Assembly: GCA_905200265.1 (NCBI GenBank)
Contig: CAJKJS010000003.1
Coordinates: forward strand, 1 to 22,431
Reading direction: 5' to 3'
DNA: 22,431 nt
Origin: an uncultured Oscillospiraceae bacterium
GTDB lineage: Bacteria > Bacillota > Clostridia > Oscillospirales > Acutalibacteraceae
Shown here: positions 15,774 through 22,431 of the stretch, one piece after another
How positions within the stretch are numbered: position 1 is the stretch's first letter
How the letters are laid out: each line of letters starts with the position of its first letter
Made by a program: the position numbers and the translations under genes
The notes under the pieces: generated by a model
What the model was told of the DNA's origin: nothing
Database searches by the model: none
Seen by the model: the letters and a program-made list of their open reading frames with translations, nothing else

Positions 15774-16196
15774 TCAGGTTTTCTGGAAAAATTCATCCCC
15801 GCACCCACGGCAGCGTACCTGAATTTTTCCTTTTCCGCGGGGAGCCCGTTGCCAGGCACGGCAATTGGGGCAGCGGAAATACTTATAAAATTTACGATCT
15901 CTCCAAATGGTGCGGCGCATGGAAAACCATCCAACAACCGGCCGCCATATGGATAAAAACCAAGCATTTTCTCGTTCTCTTTTTACCCAGTTACGCGATA
16001 ACATGCGGAAAAAGGTGTACCCATACAGGGCATATCCCAGCAGTAAAAGGAAAATGCCAACCCATCCCCACAGAATTTGCCCCACCAGGCAAAGAACAAG
16101 ACCTACGATCATGGTCGCCAACGCCAACGCATCCGTGCCGCGGCGACCTGCCATAAACCGCTGTAATCCCATAAAAAAACGTTGAAAAAAAGTCAT
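15774..16196 (-). CDS. Small membrane protein with C-terminal zinc ribbon
   Basis: 140 aa from the ATG at 16196. An in-frame ATG at 16229 would add 11 residues, but it overlaps a perfect TATAAT -10 and lacks a good ribosome site, while 16196 has AGGAAGG at 8 nt. Two hydrophobic helices (about 23-40 and 44-61) form a hairpin. A basic stretch follows, then a zinc ribbon CPNC (109-112) and CRGC (129-132). Similar uncharacterised proteins occur in Clostridia; function is unknown. It is transcribed alone between a terminator and its own promoter. Confidence 0.85.
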   Translation of the reverse strand: MTFFQRFFMGLQRFMAGRRGTDALALATMIVGLVLCLVGQILWGWVGIFLLLLGYALYGYTFFRMLSRNWVKRERENAWFLSIWRPVVGWFSMRRTIWRDRKFYKYFRCPNCRAWQRAPRGKGKIQVRCRGCGDEFFQKT

Positions 16197-16197
16197 A

Positions 16198-16264
16198 CTG
16201 AAAGCCTTCCTGTCTGTATTTTCTTTCATTATAATCCCTGTAACAAACAGCGCAAGGCTTTCAG
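16198..16264 (-). repeat. 11-bp inverted repeat enclosing a promoter and masking a ribosome site
   Basis: CTGAAAGCCTT (16198-16208) and AAGGCTTTCAG (16254-16264) are perfect inverted copies 45 nt apart. In a minus-strand transcript reading through from the DUF975 gene they could pair and cover AAGG of the ribosome site of the zinc-ribbon gene. A transcript starting inside the loop would lack one arm. Confidence 0.75.
16228..16255 (-). promoter_or_regulatory. Promoter of the zinc-ribbon gene
   Basis: Minus strand: TTGCGC (16255-16250), 16-nt spacer, perfect TATAAT (16233-16228). Transcription would begin near 16221, which supports translation from 16196. Confidence 0.65.
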
Positions 16265-16272
16265 AAGGAATT

Positions 16273-17145
16273 TCAAAGTAAGTTTACACTTCCGCCATAA
16301 ACGCGCGACGATTGGTAAAAGATGTCCCTATCTCGCAGGAACCGGTACAACCGGGCACCTGTTGCTTGAAAATACGGCAAAACCAGCGAAGCGGTCAACG
16401 CGGATAATAGCCCCATGACCAGATTGCCGCCCATCGAAGCACCCCAGAAAAAACCGGTCTGGGCAAATAGCAGTACATTTACAAAACTGACAGGCAATTG
16501 CGCCGCCAAATTGGCCAGTAAAAACCACCCCAAGAAAGACAGATGTAAAACGAAAATAGAACCTTTTTCCCCGCGGGTCATCCGGCGGCTGATGGCTCTG
16601 GCTTCCCTCCCTGTCATGGTGGGATTTTCGGCCAGCAGCCAAGGAACCATGCTATATTCCAGGGACTTTACCACACCAGGCACCACAAAGAGTATGCTCC
16701 ACAATGCAACAATCAGCGCTGTTTCCGCCATAGCAGCCACCCGCCGGATATAACCGCGTGCAAACCCAGCAAATCCGTCCCGGCAGCGGCCGTTTCCCTG
16801 CATCAGCTGGAGATAAAAGGTATCCTGTCCAATCTGAAAAATTTTCTGCACAAAGAACAGATTTAAAACCGCCAGCCCACCAAAAAGGCCATAGAGCACC
16901 CAGCAGTTTTCCTCCCCTGTAAACAGGCTGTGCACACCGATGGGAATAAATTCTTCCCATGTAGCAGGAAAAGCCACATATGCGTAATACCGGTTGGCAA
17001 ACTGAATTTGAAAGGCATACTGAAAAAGGAAAGGAATCATCCCGCCGATGATACCGATAACCCAGGTAACAATCAGCGCCTTTCTATACCGGCCACCTGC
17101 CAGGTCCTGCTTGGCCCACGCTTTTATGATTTTCCGATCCCACAT
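16273..17145 (-). CDS. DUF975 integral membrane protein
   Basis: 290 aa from the ATG at 17145, which has GGAGGAGGAAGG just upstream; an upstream in-frame extension to 17193 would run through the ilvC terminator. About five to six membrane helices are present. The DUF975 signature is clear: FVVPGVVKSLEYSMVPWLLAENP near 165-190, followed by a charged MTGREARAISRRMTRGEKG segment and LSFLGWFLL. The function of the family is unknown. It lies just after the ilvC terminator with no recognisable promoter in the 28-nt gap, so it may depend on read-through or on a promoter I cannot see. Confidence 0.88.
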   Translation of the reverse strand: MWDRKIIKAWAKQDLAGGRYRKALIVTWVIGIIGGMIPFLFQYAFQIQFANRYYAYVAFPATWEEFIPIGVHSLFTGEENCWVLYGLFGGLAVLNLFFVQKIFQIGQDTFYLQLMQGNGRCRDGFAGFARGYIRRVAAMAETALIVALWSILFVVPGVVKSLEYSMVPWLLAENPTMTGREARAISRRMTRGEKGSIFVLHLSFLGWFLLANLAAQLPVSFVNVLLFAQTGFFWGASMGGNLVMGLLSALTASLVLPYFQATGARLYRFLRDRDIFYQSSRVYGGSVNLL

Positions 17146-17173
17146 GGGCCTTCCTCCTCCCTGAATCATATAA

Positions 17174-17222
17174 AAAGGGGAACCCCAGCCCACTCATAAA
17201 TGCAGAGCCCGAGTTCCCCTTT
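17174..17222 (-). terminator. Intrinsic terminator of the ilvBNC operon
   Basis: Perfect 10-bp inverted repeat AAAGGGGAAC (17174-17183) / GTTCCCCTTT (17213-17222), 35 nt beyond the ilvC stop, with TTTTTATAT following on the minus strand. The 29-nt loop is long, so termination may be partial. Confidence 0.75.
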
Positions 17223-17257
17223 ATCATACTATATTTTTCCTGAAAATGCCAGAATTA

Positions 17258-18295
17258 TTATTCCTGGTACTTGTCTTCATCGCTCCAGCTGTACATCTTG
17301 CGCAGTTCAGCCCCTACAGCTTCCAGCTGATGTTCCGCATGGATGCGACGGCAGGCACCAAAGTGAGCACGACCGTTCTTGTTTTCGGCAATCCACTTGG
17401 AAGCAAACGTACCGTCCTGGATTTCCGCCAGGATCTTCTTCATTTCCTTCTTGGTTTCGTCGGTGATCAGGCGCTTGCCCGTTTCGTAATCGCCGAATTC
17501 TGCCGTGTCGGAAATGGAGTAACGCATCAGCGAGAAACCACCTTTGTAGATCAGGTCCACAATCAGCTTCATTTCGTGAATGCATTCGAAGTAGGCATTT
17601 TCCGGCGCATAACCAGCTTCTACCAGCGTTTCAAAGCCAGCCTGCATCAGGGCGGTCACGCCGCCGCACAGCACAGCCTGTTCGCCAAACAGGTCGGTTT
17701 CGGTTTCGATCTTGAAGGTCGTTTCCATGATGGCTGCACGAGCACCACCGATGCCGGCGCCATAGGCCAGAGCAACATCCAGGCAGTGGCCCGTGTAATC
17801 CTGTTCCACAGCCACCAGGCAGGGCACGCCCTTGCCTTCTACGTATTCACTGCGCACCGTGTGGCCGGGGCCCTTGGGCGCGATCATGAACACATCCACG
17901 TTCTTCGGCGGTTTGATCTGACCAAAATGGATGTTGAAACCGTGTGCGAATGCAATCGCTTTGCCTTCCGTGAGGTTCGGTTCAATGTCTTTTTTGTACA
18001 TATCGGCCTGGCGTTCATCGGGGATCAGGATCATGATGATGTCAGCCGCTTTGGTCGCATCGGCTACGTTCATCACCGTCAAACCGTGGCTTCTGGCCTT
18101 GTCGGCGCTCTTGCTGCCTTCATACAGGCCCACAATCACGTTGACCCCGCTGTCATGCAGGTTCAGCGCATGGGCATGTCCCTGGCTGCCGTAACCAATC
18201 ACCGCGACGGTCTTGCCCTTCAGGACATTAATGTCGCAGTCGGCTTCATAATAGATCTTCAGGTTGGATCTTACCTTCTTGTCTTCGCTAACCAT
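17258..18295 (-). CDS. ilvC: Ketol-acid reductoisomerase
   Basis: 345 aa, the short class I form. It catalyses NAD(P)H- and Mg-dependent isomerisation and reduction of acetolactate or acetohydroxybutyrate, the second step of valine, leucine and isoleucine synthesis. Rossmann motif GYGSQG is at 34-39, the cofactor-specificity loop GLYEGSKSADKA begins at 57, the APKGPGH motif at 139-145, and the metal-binding acidic residues lie in the knotted C-terminal domain (DLFGEQ at 201-206). The ATG has AGGAGG at about 8 nt. It is last in ilvBNC, 83 nt after ilvN, and the gap holds two hairpins. Confidence 0.97.
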   Translation of the reverse strand: MVSEDKKVRSNLKIYYEADCDINVLKGKTVAVIGYGSQGHAHALNLHDSGVNVIVGLYEGSKSADKARSHGLTVMNVADATKAADIIMILIPDERQADMYKKDIEPNLTEGKAIAFAHGFNIHFGQIKPPKNVDVFMIAPKGPGHTVRSEYVEGKGVPCLVAVEQDYTGHCLDVALAYGAGIGGARAAIMETTFKIETETDLFGEQAVLCGGVTALMQAGFETLVEAGYAPENAYFECIHEMKLIVDLIYKGGFSLMRYSISDTAEFGDYETGKRLITDETKKEMKKILAEIQDGTFASKWIAENKNGRAHFGACRRIHAEHQLEAVGAELRKMYSWSDEDKYQE

Positions 18296-18333
18296 GGTAT
18301 CGTTCCTCCTATGAACAATAATGAATATCACAG

Positions 18334-18387
18334 CCGGGAGCCCCGGTTGTTCTTAAATATTATGGGGCCGCTACTTTTTCAGCGGCC
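18334..18387 (-). repeat. Two hairpins in the ilvN-ilvC gap
   Basis: GGCCGCT (18366-18372) / AGCGGCC (18381-18387) is a perfect 7-bp stem containing the ilvN stop. CCGGG (18334-18338) / CCCGG (18342-18346) is a second GC stem. Neither is followed by a T-run, so they are not terminators; they may set mRNA stability or processing. Confidence 0.6.
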
Positions 18388-18879
18388 ACGGGTAACGGCA
18401 TCGCCTTTTTCCATGGCGATGGTGCCGGTACGCACAATTTCACGCACGCCGTAGGGCTGCAACAGAGTAAAGAGTGTTTCGGCTTTTTCGGCCGTACCTG
18501 CAAAGCGCAGCGTCAGCGTTTTCAATCCCACATCGATAATCTCCGAATCCATCATGGTGGCAATTTCGATGACTTCCGGACGCTGAGCCGCTTCGCATCC
18601 CACTTTGATCAGACACAATTCGCAGCTGACATACCGCCCGGCGGTGGAAAGGTTTTTCACTTTGATGACGGGGATAATTTTGTTGAGCTGTTTTTCCACC
18701 TGCTCTACAATTCGTTCATCCCCATCCACAACAATTGTAATCCGCGAAATTTCAGGATTTTCCGTTTCGCCCACAGCCAGGGAATCGATATTGAAGGCAC
18801 GGCGGCTGAATAGTCCCGCTACTTTAGAAAGAACACCCGGCTGGTTCTCAACCAGAATCGACAAGGTATACTTCATCAT
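18379..18879 (-). CDS. ilvN: Acetolactate synthase, small regulatory subunit
   Basis: 166 aa. The N-terminal ACT domain (about 4-75) begins TLSILVENQPGVLSKVAGLFSRR, and a second ACT-like C-terminal domain follows. This is the usual size for the Firmicutes/IlvH-type subunit that activates the large subunit and gives feedback control by branched-chain amino acids. Two adjacent ATGs (18879, 18876) follow GGAAGGGGG; the first is taken. It starts 16 nt after ilvB. Confidence 0.95.
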   Translation of the reverse strand: MMKYTLSILVENQPGVLSKVAGLFSRRAFNIDSLAVGETENPEISRITIVVDGDERIVEQVEKQLNKIIPVIKVKNLSTAGRYVSCELCLIKVGCEAAQRPEVIEIATMMDSEIIDVGLKTLTLRFAGTAEKAETLFTLLQPYGVREIVRTGTIAMEKGDAVTRGR

Positions 18880-18895
18880 ACCGAACCCCCTTCCG

Positions 18896-20518
18896 TTAAA
18901 TCGTGGGCGTGTCGGGGTCTACCCGGCACACCAATACGTAAGCTTCCTCGCTTTCCAGCATCTCTTTGGCATAGGCTTCCGCCTGACGGTTATTCTCTGC
19001 CCGCACGGTTTTTATGCCATAGGCACGGCACAGCGCCACAAAATCAGGATTTCCATCCAATAGCGTAGCTTCGTACCGGCTGCCATACAATTTGTCTTGC
19101 AGTTCTTTTACCATGCCCAGACGGGAATTGTCCATCAACACCAGTTTAACGGGAATTTTTTGCTGGCAGGCGGTGGCCAGTTCCATCATGCTCATCTGGA
19201 ACGCCCCGTCCCCGCAAATAGCCACGACTTGACGGTGAGGCTTGGCAATTTTGGCTCCAATCGCCGCCGGCAGGGCGTAGCCCATCGTGCCCAGTCCACC
19301 GCTTGTGAGGAAACGGCCCTCTTTTACATTAAAGTTCCGGGCTGCCCAAATCTGGTTTTGGCCCACATCGGCCACCAAAATCGCATTTTCATCCATCATG
19401 CGGGACAGCGCCCGAATCAGAGCCCGCGGTTCGACACAGTCCTCCCGGTCTTCGCCGGTAGGTACATACGCATTTTTATATCCAATCACGGTTTCCCGCC
19501 AATCGGCAATATCCAGCGGTTCCGCTTTTTCGGCAAATCGGGCCAATACCTGCCGGATGTCCCCTACAATGGGAATATCCACGCGGATATTCTTGCCAAT
19601 TTCCGCCGGGTCAATATCAATGTGAATAATGCGGGTGTTCTGGGCCACCTGTTCCGGCGCCGAAACCGCCCGGTCCCCTACACGCGCCCCGCACAGAATA
19701 ATCAAGTCACTTTCCCGCATGGCACGGTTGGCATATACCCGTCCGTGGCTACCGATCATCCCCAAATACTGGGGCGTATCCATGGGAATGACGCCAATCC
19801 CCATCATAGTGGCCACAATAGGAATCCCCGTTTTGCGGGCAAATGCTTTCATTTCTTCCCGGGCACCGGCTAGTACCACCCCACCGCCACAGCAGATCAG
19901 TGGCCGTTTGGCTTCTTTAATAGCCGCCATAGCCCGTTTAATTTGCAACCCATTCCCTTCCGTACGGGGTTTATATCCCACAATATCCGCTACGGCCGGG
20001 TAGGAAAATTCCCCTTCTACCATGCTCTGCTGTACGTCAACCGGCACATCAATGAGTACCGGACCAGGGCGGCCTGTAGAGGCAATGGCAAAGGCTTCTT
20101 TAAATACACGCGGCAAATCCGCTGCGTTTTTGACTAAGTAGCTGTGTTTCGTAAACGATTCACACGCGCCAGTCACATCGGCTTCTTGGAACACATCGCG
20201 GCCCAACAGCTCACTGTTTACCTGGCCAGAAATAGCCACTAGCGGAATCGAATCCATATAAGCCGTGGCAAGGCCCGTAATCAAATTGGTGGCACCAGGC
20301 CCGGACGTAACAATACACACGCCCACTTTCCCGCTGGTGCGCGCATACCCGCTGGCTTCATGAGCGGCATGTTGTTCCTGCCGTACCAATACATGGCGGA
20401 TATTTGTGCGGTATAATTCATCATAGAACGGACAAATCACCGCTCCGGGATAGCCAAATGCGACTTCTACATTTTCCTCTTGCAAGCATTTCACCATGAT
20501 CTGTGCACCGCTGATCAT
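18896..20518 (-). CDS. ilvB: Acetolactate synthase, large catalytic subunit
   Basis: 540 aa ThDP-dependent enzyme that condenses two pyruvates, or pyruvate with 2-oxobutyrate. The catalytic Glu48 lies in VRQEQHAAHEA, the FAD-binding middle domain covers about 190-340, and the ThDP/Mg motif runs GDGAF (436-440) to Asn464. The ATG at 20518 has a modest purine-rich ribosome site (AAGGGAAGTGAGAG). It is first gene of ilvBNC. No T-box or leader peptide is seen before it, so control is probably by a DNA-binding regulator and by feedback through IlvN. No ilvD is present. Confidence 0.97.
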   Translation of the reverse strand: MISGAQIMVKCLQEENVEVAFGYPGAVICPFYDELYRTNIRHVLVRQEQHAAHEASGYARTSGKVGVCIVTSGPGATNLITGLATAYMDSIPLVAISGQVNSELLGRDVFQEADVTGACESFTKHSYLVKNAADLPRVFKEAFAIASTGRPGPVLIDVPVDVQQSMVEGEFSYPAVADIVGYKPRTEGNGLQIKRAMAAIKEAKRPLICCGGGVVLAGAREEMKAFARKTGIPIVATMMGIGVIPMDTPQYLGMIGSHGRVYANRAMRESDLIILCGARVGDRAVSAPEQVAQNTRIIHIDIDPAEIGKNIRVDIPIVGDIRQVLARFAEKAEPLDIADWRETVIGYKNAYVPTGEDREDCVEPRALIRALSRMMDENAILVADVGQNQIWAARNFNVKEGRFLTSGGLGTMGYALPAAIGAKIAKPHRQVVAICGDGAFQMSMMELATACQQKIPVKLVLMDNSRLGMVKELQDKLYGSRYEATLLDGNPDFVALCRAYGIKTVRAENNRQAEAYAKEMLESEEAYVLVCRVDPDTPTI

Positions 20519-20534
20519 CCGCTCTCACTTCCCT

Positions 20535-20549
20535 TTTCATTAAATGAAA
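20535..20549. promoter_or_regulatory. Palindrome in the ilvB leader, possible operator
   Basis: TTTCATTAAATGAAA is a perfect 7+7 bp palindrome around one base, about 20-33 nt downstream of the expected start of transcription. TTTCATTA recurs at 20571-20578, and AAACAGTTG occurs at 20555-20563 and 20580-20588, the second copy touching the -10. Confidence 0.45.
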
Positions 20550-20574
20550 CCCAAAAACAGTTGGTGTTCATTTC

Positions 20575-20603
20575 ATTATAAACAGTTGCATTTGCGCCGT
20601 CAA
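20575..20603 (-). promoter_or_regulatory. Promoter of ilvBNC
   Basis: Minus strand: TTGACG (20603-20598), 17-nt spacer, TATAAT (20580-20575). Near-consensus, with a leader of about 50 nt. Confidence 0.85.
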
Positions 20604-20662
20604 GGCTTCCTGCTCTTTTTTGCACATTTTTCGATCAAATCCTTCGTTTTCTTTCTCTTTTT

Positions 20663-21403
20663 TCAAGTTTTTTCTGGATTCTCCCGGGTTCTGCACACGG
20701 ATTCAGCAGTTTTAGCAGCTGAAACTTGCAGAAATCTCTTTTCTTCGTTTAGTAGTTTTTGTGTTAGCTCTTCCACGGTGCAGGCAAATATTCCGGCTCC
20801 TTCTTTTTCCATTTCCTCACGGGTTCCATACCCATATAAAACTCCAATAAACGCCGTTTTTGCCTGCCGCGCACCAGCGGCATCAAATCGGGTGTCGCCT
20901 ACCATAATGGTTTCTTCAGCAGAAAAGCCCGTGTGCTTCATCGCCTGTTCAATTAGTTCTTTTTTTGTCATGGGGTGAAGGTCTTCCTGCGCACAGCTTA
21001 CGGTATCAAATAACTCCCAAAGCCCGAAGTGCCGCAAAATCTTTTCGGTAAAGCGCGCCGGTTTTGAAGTGGCCACACCTAAAGTATCCCCCCGCGCCCG
21101 CAGGGCTTTTAAAAGTTGGGGTATCCCATCATACGGCTGATTTTTCAGGGCCCCTTCTGCTTCATAGTGCAGCCGGTACCGCCGAACGGCTTCCTTGCAC
21201 TCTTCTTCCGAAAGACCCACAAGGCCCGTAAAGCTTTCCGAAAGGGGCGGTCCAATAAATTTTCGCAGGTTTTCCGGCGCAGGCAAGGGTTTTCCCATTT
21301 CCGTCAATGCGCGCTGTACGCATAGCAGAATGCCGGGATGAGAGCAAGTAAGCGTTCCATCCAAATCAAAAAGACATAACCGTTTTGCTCTTGTATGTTC
21401 CAT
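20663..21403 (-). CDS. HAD-family hydrolase, phosphoglycolate phosphatase-like
   Basis: 246 aa from the ATG at 21403; an upstream in-frame GTG at 21433 is less likely because a purine-rich site (GGAAGAAG) precedes the ATG. The HAD motifs are all present: FDLDGT with Asp13 and Asp15, ATSKP with Ser113, a Lys near 147, and GDTRFD with Asp170 and Asp174. The helical cap and the YGYGTREE block match the Gph/PpaX-like subfamily; actual substrate (phosphoglycolate, nucleotides, pyrophosphate) is not decidable. After about residue 220 there is a tail of roughly 25 charged residues not usual in the family. No terminator follows, so read-through to ilvB is possible. Confidence 0.88.
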   Translation of the reverse strand: MEHTRAKRLCLFDLDGTLTCSHPGILLCVQRALTEMGKPLPAPENLRKFIGPPLSESFTGLVGLSEEECKEAVRRYRLHYEAEGALKNQPYDGIPQLLKALRARGDTLGVATSKPARFTEKILRHFGLWELFDTVSCAQEDLHPMTKKELIEQAMKHTGFSAEETIMVGDTRFDAAGARQAKTAFIGVLYGYGTREEMEKEGAGIFACTVEELTQKLLNEEKRFLQVSAAKTAESVCRTRENPEKT

Positions 21404-21434
21404 AGGTTTCTTCTTCCTTTCCGTATTCTGCACA

Positions 21435-21464
21435 TTGAAATAACCGGGACGTTCATGCTATAAT
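21435..21464 (+). promoter_or_regulatory. Promoter of the plus-strand membrane-protein operon
   Basis: TTGAAA (21435-21440), 18-nt spacer, TATAAT (21459-21464) with TGC before it (extended -10). The leader would run about 150 nt to the TTG start and contains a GGCAG-GAAAA-CTGCC hairpin and a longer CTGTTT/AAACAG pairing around it. Confidence 0.75.
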
Positions 21465-21482
21465 AACGTAAATTTACACGTT
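21465..21482. promoter_or_regulatory. Palindromic operator candidate at the divergent promoter
   Basis: AACGTAAATTTACACGTT has AACGT/ACGTT outer arms and an offset perfect inner palindrome GTAAATTTAC (21468-21477). It covers the expected plus-strand start point and lies in the promoter region of the divergent HAD gene. Confidence 0.45.
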
Positions 21483-21621
21483 TCGACAGGCGTTTGTTTT
21501 GCTGCTGTTTATGGGCAGGAAAACTGCCTGCATTGTACCATATTTTCCGGCAAACAGCAAAGTCTTTTCCTCTTTCCAGATTCTTTGCCTTGGCTGGATT
21601 TGGATCTGAGGTGGTTCCTGA

Positions 21622-22410
21622 TTGAATACGCTGTCACAACGCCATGCCCAACAGCCGGCATCGCCGAAAGAACGGCTGATTTTACTGGATGAACTACGGG
21701 GCTTTGCCGTTTGTTGTATGGTTTTTTATCACGGTTTTTACTCGATGGCATCCCTATTCGGATTGCCTCTTGGGGAAACACTCCTACTTTTCTTTCGACC
21801 GGCCGAACCCTGGTTTGCTGGGTTATTTATTCTGATTTCCGGTATTTGTTGTAATTTTTCCCATTCCAATGCCCAACGGGGCGGTAAGCTGCTGCTGGTT
21901 GCCTTGGCTATTACGGGAGTTACCATGTGGCTGGTACCTGAAGAGCAGATTTTGTTTGGTATTTTGCATTTTTTGTCGGTATCCATGCTGTTATATGCCG
22001 TACTGGAACCTGTTTGCCGCCGTATTCCAGTAGCCATAGGGCTATTGTTACAGGTATTTTTGTATGCAGGGTTCTGCACCATTTCCAGCGGCACCTGCTT
22101 TTTCGGTCTGTCCCTACCCGATTGGCTTTATACGACGGACTGGCTCAGCCCCCTGGGATTTCACAGCCCTTCGTTCCACTCTTCGGACTATTTCCCGCTT
22201 TTGCCATGGGTATTCGTGTTCTTTTTCGGCACATTTCTGGGCCGTTTGGCCGTTAACGGGCGGTTCCCCCGGTTTTTCTATCCCTCTCGAGTTCCGTTTT
22301 TCGCTCTGGTGGGGCGGCATGCTCTGCTGATTTATGTGGTCCATCAGCCGGTCATTCTAGGCGTGTGCTGGCTTGTTTTATGGCTCATGAGAGGAGGCTT
22401 ACCGGCATGA
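21622..22410 (+). CDS. HGSNAT/DUF1624-type integral membrane protein (probable acyltransferase)
   Basis: 262 aa. The N-terminal RLILLDELRGFAVCCMVFYHG signature, about seven membrane helices, the GILHFLSVSMLL segment and the C-terminal GRHALLIYVVHQPV block match the heparan-alpha-glucosaminide N-acetyltransferase catalytic-like family (DUF1624), in which His residues in membrane helices are thought to carry acetyl groups across the membrane. His37 is the likely equivalent. Substrate is unknown in bacteria. Start is TTG at 21622, supported by GAGGTGG at 7 nt; no ATG occurs before the signature. It is the only complete plus-strand gene and overlaps the next one as ATGA. Confidence 0.85.
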   Translation: MNTLSQRHAQQPASPKERLILLDELRGFAVCCMVFYHGFYSMASLFGLPLGETLLLFFRPAEPWFAGLFILISGICCNFSHSNAQRGGKLLLVALAITGVTMWLVPEEQILFGILHFLSVSMLLYAVLEPVCRRIPVAIGLLLQVFLYAGFCTISSGTCFFGLSLPDWLYTTDWLSPLGFHSPSFHSSDYFPLLPWVFVFFFGTFLGRLAVNGRFPRFFYPSRVPFFALVGRHALLIYVVHQPVILGVCWLVLWLMRGGLPA

Positions 22411-22431
22411 CAAACACCACCCTCTGCTATC
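22407..22431 (+). CDS. Start of a probable NUDIX hydrolase, cut by the window end
   Basis: An ATG overlaps the previous stop (ATGA) and has GAGGAGG 9 nt upstream. Only eight codons are visible, MTNTTLCY. This is the usual opening of clostridial NUDIX proteins annotated as 8-oxo-dGTP diphosphatases, so that is my guess. The gene itself is well supported; the product is inference from a very short stretch. Confidence 0.5.

Noticed and set aside
17246..18454. 402-codon plus-strand open frame opposite ilvC
   Set aside because: Shadow of the strongly codon-biased ilvC gene; no start site or recognisable domain.
1..22431. CRISPR array, tRNA or rRNA gene, transposon ends, phage or defence genes
   Set aside because: No regularly spaced repeats, cloverleaf-like sequences, transposase motifs or defence-family signatures were seen on either strand.

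Overview
The window looks like chromosomal DNA of a low-to-mid G+C Gram-positive anaerobe, most likely class Clostridia and possibly Oscillospirales. Supporting signs are the strong AAGGAGG-type ribosome sites, several extended -10 (TGnTATAAT) promoters, a tRNA-sensing T-box leader, a GAAC-N4-GTTC LexA-type box, and typical Firmicutes families (DUF1385/YqhQ, DUF975, BceS-like kinase). Genus cannot be fixed by eye. No rRNA, tRNA, CRISPR array, transposase, integrase or phage gene was seen, and base composition and coding style look even throughout. Everything is on the minus strand except the last complete gene and the fragment after it.

Layout, left to right (minus-strand transcription runs right to left). 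45-1064: a BceS-like sensor kinase that has lost its phospho-acceptor histidine. 1181-2473: a cytosolic GH13 glycosidase with its own promoter and a strong terminator. 2670-6380: a cysteine operon, promoter - Cys T-box leader - cysE - cysS - ybaK - glycerophosphodiesterase - terminator. It couples cysteine synthesis, charging of tRNA-Cys and clearance of Cys-tRNA(Pro). 6388-10283: recA - recX - rimO - pgsA behind a sigma-A-type promoter, with a LexA-like box lying over the stop codon of the preceding gene. 10275-15672: a lipoprotein with DxNxDG-type repeats - OmpR-type regulator - HAMP histidine kinase - DUF1385 membrane protein - prmC, tightly spaced and partly overlapping.

15774-17145 holds a small zinc-ribbon membrane protein and a DUF975 membrane protein. 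Between them an internal promoter sits inside an 11-bp perfect inverted repeat that could mask a ribosome site. 17174-20603 is ilvB - ilvN - ilvC (branched-chain amino acid synthesis) with a strong promoter, no T-box, and a clear terminator. 20663-21403 is a HAD phosphatase. A divergent control region with overlapping palindromes separates it from a plus-strand HGSNAT/DUF1624-type membrane protein (21622-22410), which overlaps by ATGA the first codons of a probable NUDIX hydrolase cut off by the window end.

Most of the window is housekeeping. The least ordinary items are the histidine-less kinase, the lipoprotein/two-component operon, the promoter-in-hairpin arrangement at 16198-16264, and several operator-like repeats. 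I see no convincing wholly new system such as a defence island or mobile element.
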